Shown here: positions 1 to 7,879 of the stretch, piece by piece
How the letters are laid out: each line of letters begins with the position of its first letter
Position numbering within the stretch: position 1 is the first letter of the stretch
Source of the DNA: a virus
Direction: 5' to 3' (one strand)
IMG/VR virus record: IMGVR_UViG_3300032242_001916
Coordinates: 1 to 64,000 of that record
Length of the DNA stretch: 64,000 nt
The notes under the pieces: generated by a model
Databases searched by the model: none
The model's input: only the letters and a program-made list of their open reading frames with translations
Told to the model about the DNA's origin: nothing
Made by a program: the position numbers and the translations under genes

Positions 1-3
1 ATA

Positions 4-120
4 ATGTTTAAAAAAATAATGTTTAAGTTTGTTCATAAATTTTGTAATTGGGCAATGAATGTAAAAGATGGCGAAGATGCCACATGGGTTGGCGTTTACC
101 ACATACAGGAATGGGAATAA
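4..120 (+). CDS. Small hypothetical protein, possibly 5'-truncated
   Basis: An open frame of 38 codons runs from an ATG at 4 (a second ATG lies at 19) to a TAA whose last base is the A of the next start codon. This TAATG coupling is common in this genome. The product is rich in aromatic residues and ends in HIQEWE. It lies at the window edge, so the true start may be further upstream. Family not recognised. Confidence 0.5.
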   Translation: MFKKIMFKFVHKFCNWAMNVKDGEDATWVGVYHIQEWE

Positions 121-599
121 TGAATAACAGTTCACACGCATTAAATGCGTTAACTAAAAAAGGCTTTAAGATACCAAACCAGCCAGCATATGAAATACCA
201 GCGCTACCTGTGGATATCACAGAGTTGCATGACGAAGATCTCATGGAGCTGTTTGTTACCTTGACTAGTTGGACTGACTACGTAGCACCCCAGGTTGCTG
301 TTGCAGCAATTGACGAGCGTGAATGCGATCGTTATGTTTCTGTATTAGAAGCCACAGCTATGGTAAACAACTGGAAAGGTGGCAGTGGCGATCGTGTAAC
401 TATCGCTAAAGCCAATATCCTTCTAGACCCAAAGGTCATAGAAGCTAAGCAAGAATTAGACGAGAAGCACGCTTACCGTAAATTGGTAGAAGTATTGCTG
501 CAAAATCTAGAGCGAGATGCTGCATTGGTATCTCGTGAATTAACTCGTCGTACGTCAGATAGTGGTGTAAAAGCCCGTTCACGGAGGTACTCAGTATAA
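120..599 (+). CDS. Helical hypothetical protein, possible recombination accessory factor
   Basis: The start at 120 is preferred over an upstream TTG at 48 because AGGAATGGGAATA precedes it and it overlaps the previous stop. The 159-residue product is mostly charged and helical, with a C-terminal segment ending in SRELTRR and a basic tail. The gene is coupled to the next ORF by TAATG and lies in the resolvase operon. A role as a small UvsY-type recombination mediator is conceivable from size, helicity and context only. The family is not recognised with certainty. Confidence 0.6.
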   Translation: MNNSSHALNALTKKGFKIPNQPAYEIPALPVDITELHDEDLMELFVTLTSWTDYVAPQVAVAAIDERECDRYVSVLEATAMVNNWKGGSGDRVTIAKANILLDPKVIEAKQELDEKHAYRKLVEVLLQNLERDAALVSRELTRRTSDSGVKARSRRYSV

Positions 600-1045
600 T
601 GGGATACTTTAAAAAGTTAGCAGCAACAAATCGTATAGGCGAAAATTTACAGCGATTTGATATTAGTGTACTAGAAGAAAATATAAGGGCTACTCTTCCA
701 CAGGTACTAGAAAATGTACTTCAAGACTACATTTTAGTGTGTGAAGAAGATTGCTGCGAAGACCAAGCTCAAATAAACATACGAGAAATAGCAGATGCCG
801 TTATCAATGCCTTGCTAGTAGATTTTATTGACACAATTAAAACCGAAATTGTAGACGTATATGAAGAGCAATTAGTAAGCATGCGTAAAGAACTTTCTTG
901 GGGTAGGGACAAGCACGATCCTTACACTCCATCAACCACTGTTTCAAAAGCAAAAACTTATATTAGTCAGACAAAGCCAGGGGGGCATTCTACATCATGG
1001 GACAAGAACAGCAAAATATATTACGACAAGCCGAAGCACTCGTAA
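599..1045 (+). CDS. Hypothetical protein
   Basis: The 148-residue product begins at the ATG sharing its A with the previous stop. It has an acidic helical core with a CEEDCCED cluster near residue 50 and a polar C-terminal tail containing SKAKTYISQTKPGG. The last 49 bases overlap the next gene in another frame. No family recognised. The position between small proteins and a RuvC-like nuclease suggests a role in DNA metabolism, but this is inference. Confidence 0.6.
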   Translation: MGYFKKLAATNRIGENLQRFDISVLEENIRATLPQVLENVLQDYILVCEEDCCEDQAQINIREIADAVINALLVDFIDTIKTEIVDVYEEQLVSMRKELSWGRDKHDPYTPSTTVSKAKTYISQTKPGGHSTSWDKNSKIYYDKPKHS

Positions 1046-1299
1046 GTGGAGCTAGGCAAGCAGCCTATGACCATCCGTTAGATAACTTCAACCGTACTGC
1101 AAAGATCTGGGAAGTAATTTTAGGTGTAGAGGTCACTGCAGAACAGGTAGGACTTTGCATGGTTGGCTTAAAGCTAGCACGCGAGGCCTACACACATAAA
1201 GAAGATAACCTAGTAGATGCTGCAGGATACTTACACACAACTGATTTAGTAATCAAAGAACGGGAGATACGAAATGGCGACAAACCCAAAAATCTTTGA
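997..1299 (+). CDS. DUF6378-like phage protein
   Basis: The 100-residue product carries the pattern typical of DUF6378 phage proteins: an N-terminal helix ending in an R-x-x-x-Y-D-H-P motif, a central NFNRTAKIWEVIL segment, a KLAREAY motif, and a C-terminal Asp-rich DAAGYLHT segment. Family function is unknown. A GGGGG run lies upstream as a ribosome site. The gene overlaps both neighbours, which indicates translational coupling within the operon. Confidence 0.75.
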   Translation: MGQEQQNILRQAEALVSGARQAAYDHPLDNFNRTAKIWEVILGVEVTAEQVGLCMVGLKLAREAYTHKEDNLVDAAGYLHTTDLVIKEREIRNGDKPKNL

Positions 1300-1837
1300 T
1301 GGTGGGTTAAAAAATGGGGCAAAATGCTGGATGGGGATAGATCAATCCCTAACCGGCTTTGCCGTTACCTTTATAGACAAAGACGACAAGTATATGACTT
1401 ATGTCTACAAGGCAGAGGATACCGGGATTAAACGGCTGTTTAATATCGAAACCTGGCTTTGTGACTTACTAAAAAAGTATAAGATCATAGACATTGCTTT
1501 AGAGTCTCCAGTTAAGATGTCTCATGCAGCTATTATCTCCGGAGAACTTTACGCCACAGTGCGCCTAGCGTTGTATAAGAACTGCAAAGAGCCTGGACGT
1601 GCTCCTTTACAAGTTGCTCCCCCCGTACTAAAGAAGTATGTAGCCGGTAAAGGAACTGGAGTTCAAAAAAACCAAATGCTTTTACAGGTATATAAAAAGT
1701 GGGGCGTAGAGTTCAATGACGATAATGCCGCAGACTCCTATGGGTTGGCACGTATTGTTAGGGGCAACTATGACCACAAATACGAAGAAGACATAATAAA
1801 TAGCCTTAAGGACCCTAAGTTCCGGGATATAGTGTAA
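1274..1837 (+). CDS. RuvC-like Holliday junction resolvase
   Basis: The 187-residue protein shows the RuvC/RNase H fold acidic residues in order: Asp23 in MGIDQSLTG, Glu77 in ALESP, and Asp149/Asp150 with Asp154 in the DDNAADSYGLAR helix. Such enzymes cut four-way DNA junctions in the infected cell. In phages they resolve branched replication or recombination intermediates before packaging. Length is close to that of bacterial RuvC. The start at 1274 overlaps the preceding gene and has GGGAGA upstream. Substrate preference cannot be read from sequence. Confidence 0.85.
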   Translation: MATNPKIFDGGLKNGAKCWMGIDQSLTGFAVTFIDKDDKYMTYVYKAEDTGIKRLFNIETWLCDLLKKYKIIDIALESPVKMSHAAIISGELYATVRLALYKNCKEPGRAPLQVAPPVLKKYVAGKGTGVQKNQMLLQVYKKWGVEFNDDNAADSYGLARIVRGNYDHKYEEDIINSLKDPKFRDIV

Positions 1838-1886
1838 AGTTTTCTTAGAGGGCGCTCAATAATCGGAAAACTAAGGAATAATAATC

Positions 1887-2168
1887 GTGAGCGAAACACA
1901 AGAAGACGACAAATTCTTACGGGTTGGTGGCGGTTCAAACGCACAGTCCGTAGGATCAGCTATAGCGCATGCGCTATACGAAACCCCGGTCGTAAAGATC
2001 AGAGCAGTTGGGGCTTCAGCAGTTAATCAGGCTGTTAAAGCAATAGCAATTGCACGAGGCTACGTAGCCCCAAGAGGTCTTGATCTGGTTTGCAAGCCCG
2101 GCTTTACTACTGTAGAGTCTAGGGAAGGCAAGATTTCAGCAATTGTTTTTACAATTACTGCCAGTTAA
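1887..2168 (+). CDS. SpoVS/Alba-like nucleic-acid-binding protein
   Basis: The start is a GTG at 1887 with AAGGA upstream. The 93-residue product matches the stage V sporulation protein S pattern along most of its length: NAQSVGSAIAHAL, then KIRAVGASAVNQAVKAIAI, then ARGYVAPRGLDLVCKPGF, then a closing beta strand. SpoVS proteins are small Alba-fold proteins that bind nucleic acid and act in sporulation or septation in bacteria. The phage is not expected to sporulate, so a chromatin-like or regulatory role is more likely. It follows the resolvase in the same direction. Confidence 0.85.
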   Translation: MSETQEDDKFLRVGGGSNAQSVGSAIAHALYETPVVKIRAVGASAVNQAVKAIAIARGYVAPRGLDLVCKPGFTTVESREGKISAIVFTITAS

Positions 2169-2179
2169 CACTGATAAAT

Positions 2180-2202
2180 TAAGCCGTAAAGCTTACGGTT
2201 TA
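2180..2202 (+). terminator. Hairpin between SpoVS-like gene and next gene
   Basis: A 10-base stem (one G-T pair) with an AGC loop, TAAGCCGTAA paired with TTACGGTTTA. No long T-tract follows, so it may be a weak terminator or a processing site. Confidence 0.4.
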
Positions 2203-2233
2203 CATATAAACTCTATTCTAGAATGAGGTAAAA

Positions 2234-2605
2234 ATGGCTAATTCGTCAGAAGACGTAGATGCAGCCCTAGCCGGTATGGCAAAAGTCGGTGCACCACGCG
2301 TTCCTATGGGTACTTCGGCAATTGATGAAACCTACTATGCTTCGGCAAACACAGGTAATCAGCATCTGATGCCCCGTGGAAACGTACAGGCAGGAGACCC
2401 AACCGCAGGAGAAATGCCCGCTCATCGTACAAACGTACAGCTCGGTGCAGATCGCCTTGGTGCAAAGTACACAGTTGTTACTAACACTGTGATTCCTACT
2501 GCTCCAGAAGCTGGCGCTACACAGGCAAGTGGACGTATCGTTCCACCTAAGACTATCCGCAGCCGTGAGTCATTTGACGACGGTATGGGATCGTCTTACA
2601 ATTAA
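2234..2605 (+). CDS. Hypothetical protein, possible virion-associated
   Basis: The 123-residue product is preceded by GAGGTAAAA. It is low in secondary-structure signals and rich in Ala, Gly, Thr and Pro, with RGNVQAG and RTNVQLG segments that resemble each other. It has its own downstream terminator and a hairpin upstream, so it may be expressed separately. Composition is like small structural proteins. No family recognised. Confidence 0.55.
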   Translation: MANSSEDVDAALAGMAKVGAPRVPMGTSAIDETYYASANTGNQHLMPRGNVQAGDPTAGEMPAHRTNVQLGADRLGAKYTVVTNTVIPTAPEAGATQASGRIVPPKTIRSRESFDDGMGSSYN

Positions 2606-2641
2606 TATATAATTAAATAATAACTAAATAGCTTGTATCGT

Positions 2642-2661
2642 GGTGGCCCGCAAGGGCCACC
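2642..2661 (+). terminator. Intrinsic terminator with GCAA tetraloop
   Basis: Perfect 8-base stem GGTGGCCC/GGGCCACC closed by a GCAA loop and followed by CTTTAATT. The sequence around it recurs in modified form near 25,497. Confidence 0.7.
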
Positions 2662-2691
2662 CTTTAATTGGGATAACACACGGAGGTCACT

Positions 2692-2931
2692 GTGCTAGCA
2701 GAAGCACTAAACGAATTTAAAACCAAGCGGTTAATGGAAGTTAAGCGCTGTATTGTAGGGGAATGGTCAGAAGCATTATCTGACGATGACCAGCAAGTAT
2801 TGAGCGAAGCTATGATGGATTATTCCATCTCTAATCGCCAACTATTAATGATTTTACGTAATGCAGGGGCATCTTTTAGCCTAGAAGCAATCCGTCGTCA
2901 TCGTAACGAGGAGTGCCCATGTCGAGTTTAG
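2692..2931 (+). CDS. Small helix-turn-helix-like protein
   Basis: The start is a GTG with GGAGGT nine bases upstream. The 79-residue product is helical. Its C-terminal half, SISNRQLLMILRNAGASF followed by SLEAIRRHRNEECPC, looks like a helix-turn-helix of the kind found in phage DNA-binding proteins, ending in a short Cys pair. It overlaps the phosphoesterase gene by 13 bases and probably works with it. In actinophages a helix-turn-helix segment often sits beside a metallophosphoesterase, so a DNA-directing partner role is plausible. Confidence 0.6.
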   Translation: MLAEALNEFKTKRLMEVKRCIVGEWSEALSDDDQQVLSEAMMDYSISNRQLLMILRNAGASFSLEAIRRHRNEECPCRV

Positions 2932-3941
2932 GTGATGAATTAACAAAGCTACGCCTAGACATTAACTTGGCAAAGCCACAACCTGCTCCCTCCTGGCCTG
3001 TAATTCAGCCAGCAAAGCCAATAGTAATCAAGCAACAGCCAAAGCCTAAAAAAGCCCCTGCCCTTGTAGGTGGCTGGAAGACCGCAGTTGTATTGCCCGA
3101 TCCACAGATAGGCTATCGCCAGTTTGAAGATACTGGCCTGGATCCTTTTCACGATGAAGCAGCTATGGACGTAGCTATTCAAATTCTTAGTGCTGAGAAT
3201 CATGATAGTGGGGTGCATCAGGTTGTAAATCTTGGAGATTACATTGATCTTCCAGCACAAGGTAAGTACGAGCAGGAAGCTTCGTTTGCTTTTACCACTC
3301 AGCATGCAATAGACCGGGGCAGCCTATTTGCCGCAGAGCAGCGTGCTGCAGCCCCAAATGCAAAAATTGTTATCCTTGAGGGTAACCATGACCGCCGTAT
3401 GCAAAAATTTGTACAGGCAAATGCCTTATCTGCTTTTGGATTACGTCGTGCCAACCTGCCAGACTCTTGGCCAGTAATGTCAATGCCATATCTTCTTCGT
3501 CTAGACGAGTTTGATATTGAATATATCGATGCTTACCCAGCAGGGGTTTGGTGGATTAACGACAAACTTCGGGCTATTCATGGAGATAAGGTTCGTAGCA
3601 ATGGCTCAACTGCCAATGCTTACACAGCCGATATGCCGCATATCTCAACAGTCTTTGGCCATATTCATCGCCAAGAAATTCAGTCTAAAACTACTTTTGA
3701 CCGCCAGGGCAAGATCAAGGCTATGGCAATTAGTCCAGGGTGTCTATGCCGTGTAGACGGTCATGTACCTAGTGTCAAGGGTTCTGTAGACTCCGCAGGT
3801 AAGCCAGTAACCTATTGGGAAAACTGGCAACAGGGAGTCGCAGTCATTCGTTATAAGGATGAAGGCTCATTCCATGTGGATCTAGTTCATATTGATGAGG
3901 GCAAAACTCTTTATAAAGGTCAAGAATTTATCGCCAAGTAA
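2919..3941 (+). CDS. Calcineurin-like metallophosphoesterase
   Basis: The 340-residue protein has a Pro/Lys-rich N-terminus (residues 18-48) followed by the motif series of binuclear metallophosphoesterases: D61-P-Q, G106-D107-Y-I-D, G-N156-H157-D158-R-R, a later H-G-D, and GHIH near the C-terminus. The first motif has DPQ in place of the usual D-x-H, which may alter metal binding. Members cut phosphodiesters or phosphomonoesters, and Mre11-like ones act on DNA ends. The ATG at 2919 is chosen over the GTG at 2913 because GAGGAG lies five bases before it. Confidence 0.8.
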   Translation: MSSLGDELTKLRLDINLAKPQPAPSWPVIQPAKPIVIKQQPKPKKAPALVGGWKTAVVLPDPQIGYRQFEDTGLDPFHDEAAMDVAIQILSAENHDSGVHQVVNLGDYIDLPAQGKYEQEASFAFTTQHAIDRGSLFAAEQRAAAPNAKIVILEGNHDRRMQKFVQANALSAFGLRRANLPDSWPVMSMPYLLRLDEFDIEYIDAYPAGVWWINDKLRAIHGDKVRSNGSTANAYTADMPHISTVFGHIHRQEIQSKTTFDRQGKIKAMAISPGCLCRVDGHVPSVKGSVDSAGKPVTYWENWQQGVAVIRYKDEGSFHVDLVHIDEGKTLYKGQEFIAK

Positions 3942-3955
3942 GTTGCATCGAACAG

Positions 3956-3981
3956 AGGGCTCACCAGAAATGGTGGGCCCT
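3956..3981 (+). terminator. Intrinsic terminator after phosphoesterase
   Basis: An 11-base stem AGGGCTCACCA/TGGTGGGCCCT with one G-T pair and a GAAA loop, followed by TTTGG. It closes the first plus-strand gene group. Confidence 0.75.
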
Positions 3982-4021
3982 TTGGCATTACAACTCTTAA
4001 TAATTAAAGGAAAATAAGAAC

Positions 4022-4237
4022 ATGGGAATTCCAGTAGATCCACGAGCTGATAGAGCCGGGAAAAATAAAGTAGAAGGCCTTAGATTTGCTCATAGAATGG
4101 GTCTTCACCAAGGTAATCCTGATCCATCACAGGGTGGGTGTATTACTTGTTTTACTGACCAAAATTCACATATAATGAATAATCATAAGAAAAACCCAAA
4201 CCCTAAATGTGCTTATTGCCCACCTAAACGCGGATAG
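4022..4237 (+). CDS. Small Cys-pair protein
   Basis: The 71-residue basic product starts at an ATG preceded by AAAGGAAAATAA. It carries two CxxC pairs (CITC around residue 41 and CAYC near the C-terminus) that could form one zinc-binding site. Many small proteins with such pairs occur in this genome. No family recognised. Confidence 0.55.
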   Translation: MGIPVDPRADRAGKNKVEGLRFAHRMGLHQGNPDPSQGGCITCFTDQNSHIMNNHKKNPNPKCAYCPPKRG

Positions 4238-4252
4238 TAAAAGGAAAATAAC

Positions 4253-4879
4253 ATGATTGAAAATACTGTAACCCCAGAAGAACATGCCAAAATGGCAAAA
4301 GAAGTAATAGATCGTATGGAATCTAAAGAAGGTACCAAGGTCTTTACCAAAGCTCATTCAGATGAATTAAACGCTATGCTTGCAGCTGATAAAGCTAAAG
4401 GTAAGGGTAAAGGTAAGAAAAACTCTGCACCTGCTGCAGAAGCAGAGCCAAAAGCAGAGCCAAAAACAGAACCAGAGGAAGAGCCTACGGGTAAGCCAAA
4501 GCCTGAAAGGGAATTTGTCAACGTTGGCGCTGCAACCGCCCCTATTCCAGAGCCACAATCTAATCCTGAAATGGATTCAGATACTAGGAGTGAAGTATTC
4601 CACCAAGCAACTAAAGCTCATAAAGCTCCTGCACGTGCTGGACGTGAAATACTTTTTGGTAAGCCACTAGGACCAAATGCTACGGTTTTTGATCATATTC
4701 GTAATGATCAGGGATATAACCATACTGAAGAAGATTTAACAGATCTTCAGCATAAGAACCAATTAAACGATTTTTATGGGCATTTAGATAAGGATCATGC
4801 TAGAGGAGACCACGAAGAGTCATCTCTGGGTAATCACCCACATTGTTCTGCATGTATAGTAAAGGCAGCGATTAGTTAA
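4253..4879 (+). CDS. Low-complexity hypothetical protein with Lys/Glu/Pro repeats
   Basis: The 208-residue product has an N-terminal helix, a Lys/Gly-rich stretch, and a linker of repeated KAEP/KTEPEEEP units around residues 60-85. A His-rich C-terminal part ends in HPHCSACIV. The central linker is probably disordered. It begins the block of unrecognised genes at 4-10 kb and is coupled to the next gene by TAATG. No family recognised. Confidence 0.55.
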   Translation: MIENTVTPEEHAKMAKEVIDRMESKEGTKVFTKAHSDELNAMLAADKAKGKGKGKKNSAPAAEAEPKAEPKTEPEEEPTGKPKPEREFVNVGAATAPIPEPQSNPEMDSDTRSEVFHQATKAHKAPARAGREILFGKPLGPNATVFDHIRNDQGYNHTEEDLTDLQHKNQLNDFYGHLDKDHARGDHEESSLGNHPHCSACIVKAAIS

Positions 4880-5412
4880 TGCCTAGTTCACATCAAAACT
4901 GGCAATACCTGGGTGGTAATGGGTTTGTAGGCTCATACACTACCACAGGTGGAGGCGGCACGCCTGTAACCGGACGTAGTGAAATGGACTTTGCCCGTAT
5001 GGGTGTTGGCAAAGTACCCTCTGCAGAATACCCAGATGGTTATTTAGGTACAATTCGTTCACGTCGTGACGATAAAGGTAATGGTACAGACACTGTTTTG
5101 GACTCTCTTAAGAGTCGCAGCAATCAAAGAGCTTATCAGCGCGGTGTTCACAAGGGTGAGCGTATTGACCCCGGTCAGTACTATTGGCCAGGTGGATTAG
5201 AAGCAGAGCGTCGAGTAATGCTTAAACCAAAAATTGTAAATAACGACGGTGCAACAAATATGCTAGTACCTAGATACACTCCAAATACAATTATGGCTCC
5301 CCCTCCAGCTCTTATCAATGATGGTAAAGCGGATATAACAGCCGATCAGCCAATAGATATTAACTATGTTCGTAATCATAGGCTGCAAAATCTAGTCCCT
5401 AGGTGGAACTAA
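4879..5412 (+). CDS. Hypothetical protein, possible minor virion protein
   Basis: The 177-residue product shares its first base with the previous stop. It is rich in Gly, Arg, Asp and Pro with no membrane segment or Cys pairs. Composition and the tightly coupled operon are like those of minor structural proteins, but there is no direct evidence. No family recognised. Confidence 0.5.
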   Translation: MPSSHQNWQYLGGNGFVGSYTTTGGGGTPVTGRSEMDFARMGVGKVPSAEYPDGYLGTIRSRRDDKGNGTDTVLDSLKSRSNQRAYQRGVHKGERIDPGQYYWPGGLEAERRVMLKPKIVNNDGATNMLVPRYTPNTIMAPPPALINDGKADITADQPIDINYVRNHRLQNLVPRWN

Positions 5413-5792
5413 TGCCAAATACTCCAGACGGTAGATATGATACAACTAAGCCATGGCAAAATAAACCTGGCATGGTTCGAGATGATGAAGCAGATCCCTA
5501 TAATCTTAGGTACGACTACTTAGGTCCTCATGGTAGTAGGGATGAAGCTGTTATCTCCCAGGCTATTGCCTCGGTAACTACCCCAGCACAGTTTCTGCAG
5601 GACATTGTGCGACCTCCTTTACCACAAGTTCAGTTATTTAGGTCTAGATTTGGGTATAGGTCACGTCAAATAGGTATTGCAGATATCATGGATGTTGACG
5701 AGATATATGCAGAGCCTAGAACAGATCTAAGCGGTGGCATAGGTGGATACGAAGGAACAAGCCGAAATTCCTCGGGGAATGCCTCATATTAA
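5412..5792 (+). CDS. Hypothetical protein
   Basis: The ATG at 5412 overlaps the previous stop and has AGGTGG upstream, so it is preferred to a GTG at 5403. The 126-residue product is acidic in its first third and Arg/Gln-rich in the middle (LFRSRFGYRSRQIGIAD), with a Gly/Ser tail. No family recognised. Confidence 0.5.
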   Translation: MPNTPDGRYDTTKPWQNKPGMVRDDEADPYNLRYDYLGPHGSRDEAVISQAIASVTTPAQFLQDIVRPPLPQVQLFRSRFGYRSRQIGIADIMDVDEIYAEPRTDLSGGIGGYEGTSRNSSGNASY

Positions 5793-5801
5793 GGAGAACT
5801 A

Positions 5802-6224
5802 ATGGGTAGCTTTCAAGATGCTGTCAATTCCGAACTAAGACGGCGTAAGGGTTTGGGCAATTGCCCTACCTGTGGATACACCATGTACCCTTCAACTGAG
5901 CCTGTAAAAAATGAAGGCGGAAAAGTAACCGTTCCACCACCAGTTTGTGAAAACCCAAAGTGTGGCGACAACAGCACGGCTAATAAAATGTCACTTGCCA
6001 TAAGATTAATCAAAGAACGCGCAGCAAAAGACCCTTCAGTAGTAATCCATCATATTGACGATGATTGTTCAGCTGGTCTTTGTGAGCCCGGAGTTGGAAT
6101 ACAGGGTAAACCCGGCAATACTGTGGTTCATATTGATCAAAGGACCGCTGAGGAAAGAGACCCCAGCAGTCGTAAACACATCCCTAAACCATTGAATTCA
6201 ACCCATGTCTTCTTCGATAAGTAA
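5802..6224 (+). CDS. Zinc-ribbon hypothetical protein
   Basis: AAGGAG precedes the start. The 140-residue product has a four-Cys ribbon: CPTC near residue 20 and CENPKC near residue 50. A second Cys pair, CSAGLC, lies in an Asp-rich segment. It probably binds zinc. Function unknown. Confidence 0.6.
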   Translation: MGSFQDAVNSELRRRKGLGNCPTCGYTMYPSTEPVKNEGGKVTVPPPVCENPKCGDNSTANKMSLAIRLIKERAAKDPSVVIHHIDDDCSAGLCEPGVGIQGKPGNTVVHIDQRTAEERDPSSRKHIPKPLNSTHVFFDK

Positions 6225-6372
6225 CCAAACCGAGTATAACTATTCCGACACTTGCGATAAGTGCGGCAAAATGATTCAGCCTGTGGAAAGATTATATTCA
6301 AGAGATAATGGTAAGTGTAAGGACTGCGAAGTCCGAGACTTTAGTGCGATAATACAGGCAGGTTTTAAATGA
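6205..6372 (+). CDS. 55-residue zinc-ribbon protein
   Basis: An ATG at 6205, inside the end of the previous gene, opens a 55-codon frame with CDKC and CKDC pairs 22 residues apart, a compact zinc-ribbon spacing. Its TGA overlaps the next ATG (ATGA). No clear ribosome site is visible, so translation probably depends on coupling with the upstream gene. Confidence 0.55.
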   Translation: MSSSISNQTEYNYSDTCDKCGKMIQPVERLYSRDNGKCKDCEVRDFSAIIQAGFK

Positions 6373-6545
6373 AATCTCAGACTTCAGAGTTTGAAGAGAA
6401 TGACAACTGCCCACGTTGTGGGGAGAAGTCATGCAACCACTGGACTCCTAGAGAACCAGTAATGCCGAGCTACTTACGTGGCAAGGAAGAGGCTCCAAAA
6501 GATGGGGTTGACGTATCAAAAGCTAAGAAGAATCTTGGAATATAG
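6369..6545 (+). CDS. 58-residue Cys-pair protein
   Basis: Begins with an ATGA overlap. The product has CPRC followed shortly by a single Cys and CNHW, then a basic tail ending in KAKKNLGI. It is the second of two tandem mini-proteins with possible zinc-binding Cys residues. Function unknown. Confidence 0.5.
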   Translation: MKSQTSEFEENDNCPRCGEKSCNHWTPREPVMPSYLRGKEEAPKDGVDVSKAKKNLGI

Positions 6546-6553
6546 GAGAAACA

Positions 6554-6835
6554 ATGTCAAACAGATCTCATAATGGTGAACTTCATGAAGGTGCAACCGA
6601 TGGCAAGTACCGCAAGGTTCGTCCAAACACCCATGTAGCTCCAGGACTAGGCGATGAGCTTGTAAGAGCTAACCGCGCAAGTCTTCACCCATTCTTTAAC
6701 TATGGTTTTATTGACACTGAAGAAACAAAGATGGTTTCTCCAGGCGAAGCAAATGTAAAAGCCTCTCGCGTACCTTCTTTTAGCAGCACTCCGGTAGCTG
6801 ACATCGATAACAATATGATGGGACAGACACACTAA
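6554..6835 (+). CDS. Hypothetical protein
   Basis: TAGGAGAAACA precedes the start. The 93-residue product has no Cys pairs or membrane segment and contains a LHPFFNYGFID segment. It is coupled to the next gene through TAATG. No family recognised. Confidence 0.5.
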   Translation: MSNRSHNGELHEGATDGKYRKVRPNTHVAPGLGDELVRANRASLHPFFNYGFIDTEETKMVSPGEANVKASRVPSFSSTPVADIDNNMMGQTH

Positions 6836-7047
6836 TGGGACTATTTAGCAGAGAAGGCAAAAGCTCCGGCGTATGCCGTGATTGCAAAATGCTAAAAAAC
6901 TCTAATAATGATTGTAAATGTACTGCCAATGATGGCAAAGCTAGTTGCACTGGTTGTGGGGCAAAAGGATACGTTCCAAATAGAGACGCACATCCAGATG
7001 AAATTCGATCACAAATTGGCTGCAGCTGCGGCAGTGAAGAAAATTAG
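6835..7047 (+). CDS. Cys-rich small protein, paralogue of the next gene
   Basis: The 70-residue product has four Cys pairs or near-pairs (CRDC, CKC, CTGC, CSC). Its N-terminus SREGKSSGVCRDC is nearly identical to that of the next gene, SREGQSSGVCRDC. The two reading frames therefore arose by duplication of at least the first 30 residues. Probable zinc binding, function unknown. Confidence 0.6.
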   Translation: MGLFSREGKSSGVCRDCKMLKNSNNDCKCTANDGKASCTGCGAKGYVPNRDAHPDEIRSQIGCSCGSEEN

Positions 7048-7056
7048 GAAAGTAAA

Positions 7057-7677
7057 ATGGCATTTGAATCAAGAGAAGGTCAGTCTTCCGGCGTATGTCG
7101 TGATTGCTCAACTTTAAGAAGCCCACATGACGGAAGTTGTGCATGCACCCATTGGAAAGAAATTGCAAACTCAGTGGGCCCAGATTTAGATGAAGGTTCT
7201 ACATCAGGGTACAATTCTTCTAAAGATGATGCTGAGCCCGATATTGATAAAGAACCGCATAGTGCTGGGCTTTGGACCTGCAGCAATTGTGACAAATCTT
7301 TTAATCCTTCAACAGAGCTTTATGAAAGACAACCAGGAACCGATCTTAAGTTTTTATGCTCTAATTGCTCAGATAAAAATTTTGGGGCAAATTCTGCAGA
7401 AGATTCATCTAGCAAAGAGCATAAAATGATGGAGCATGCTGCACATCATTTTGAAGTAAACGGGTATCATGAAGGAGACCCAGGAGAATTAGAAGAAGAT
7501 TTTGAAAAAGTGGGTAAAAATACCCAAGCAATTGCACATGAATACTTTAAGCCTCTTCATGCAGCTTTTTCAAAGATATGGGACCACAAAGGTCCTAAAA
7601 TAAATGCACAGCATCACACCGACATTCATCGTGAATTACTTGCTAATGCTGCTGCTAAAGTAAATCGTTATCAATAG
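7057..7677 (+). CDS. Zinc-ribbon protein with duplicated N-terminal module
   Basis: The 206-residue product starts with the same SREG-SSGVCRDC module as its upstream neighbour (residues 5-30). A second zinc ribbon follows (CSNC near residue 76 and CSNC near residue 100), then a His-rich helical C-terminal half. AGGAAAGTAAA precedes the start. The His-rich part lacks a recognisable catalytic motif. Function unknown. Confidence 0.6.
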   Translation: MAFESREGQSSGVCRDCSTLRSPHDGSCACTHWKEIANSVGPDLDEGSTSGYNSSKDDAEPDIDKEPHSAGLWTCSNCDKSFNPSTELYERQPGTDLKFLCSNCSDKNFGANSAEDSSSKEHKMMEHAAHHFEVNGYHEGDPGELEEDFEKVGKNTQAIAHEYFKPLHAAFSKIWDHKGPKINAQHHTDIHRELLANAAAKVNRYQ

Positions 7678-7696
7678 GACTAATCTAAGGAAATAA

Positions 7697-7879
7697 ATGA
7701 ATCACGAAGATGAGGAATTTGAAGAGGGCTTAACTCATAAAGAAAGAATGATGAGAGAGTTCCTACTTCGTAGAACTGAAGAAGAAGCGTCACAAAACTT
7801 TGTAAATATGCTGCGTAAGCATAAGAGCAAAGAAACTTTTAAGGACTTTGATTACTATGGAGAACGTCGACTGGGATAA
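7697..7879 (+). CDS. Small acidic/helical protein
   Basis: The 60-residue product is predicted to be one or two charged helices (HKERMMREFLLRRTEEEASQ). TAAGGAAATAA precedes the ATG. Its end overlaps the next large gene by 23 bases. No family recognised. Confidence 0.5.
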   Translation: MNHEDEEFEEGLTHKERMMREFLLRRTEEEASQNFVNMLRKHKSKETFKDFDYYGERRLG

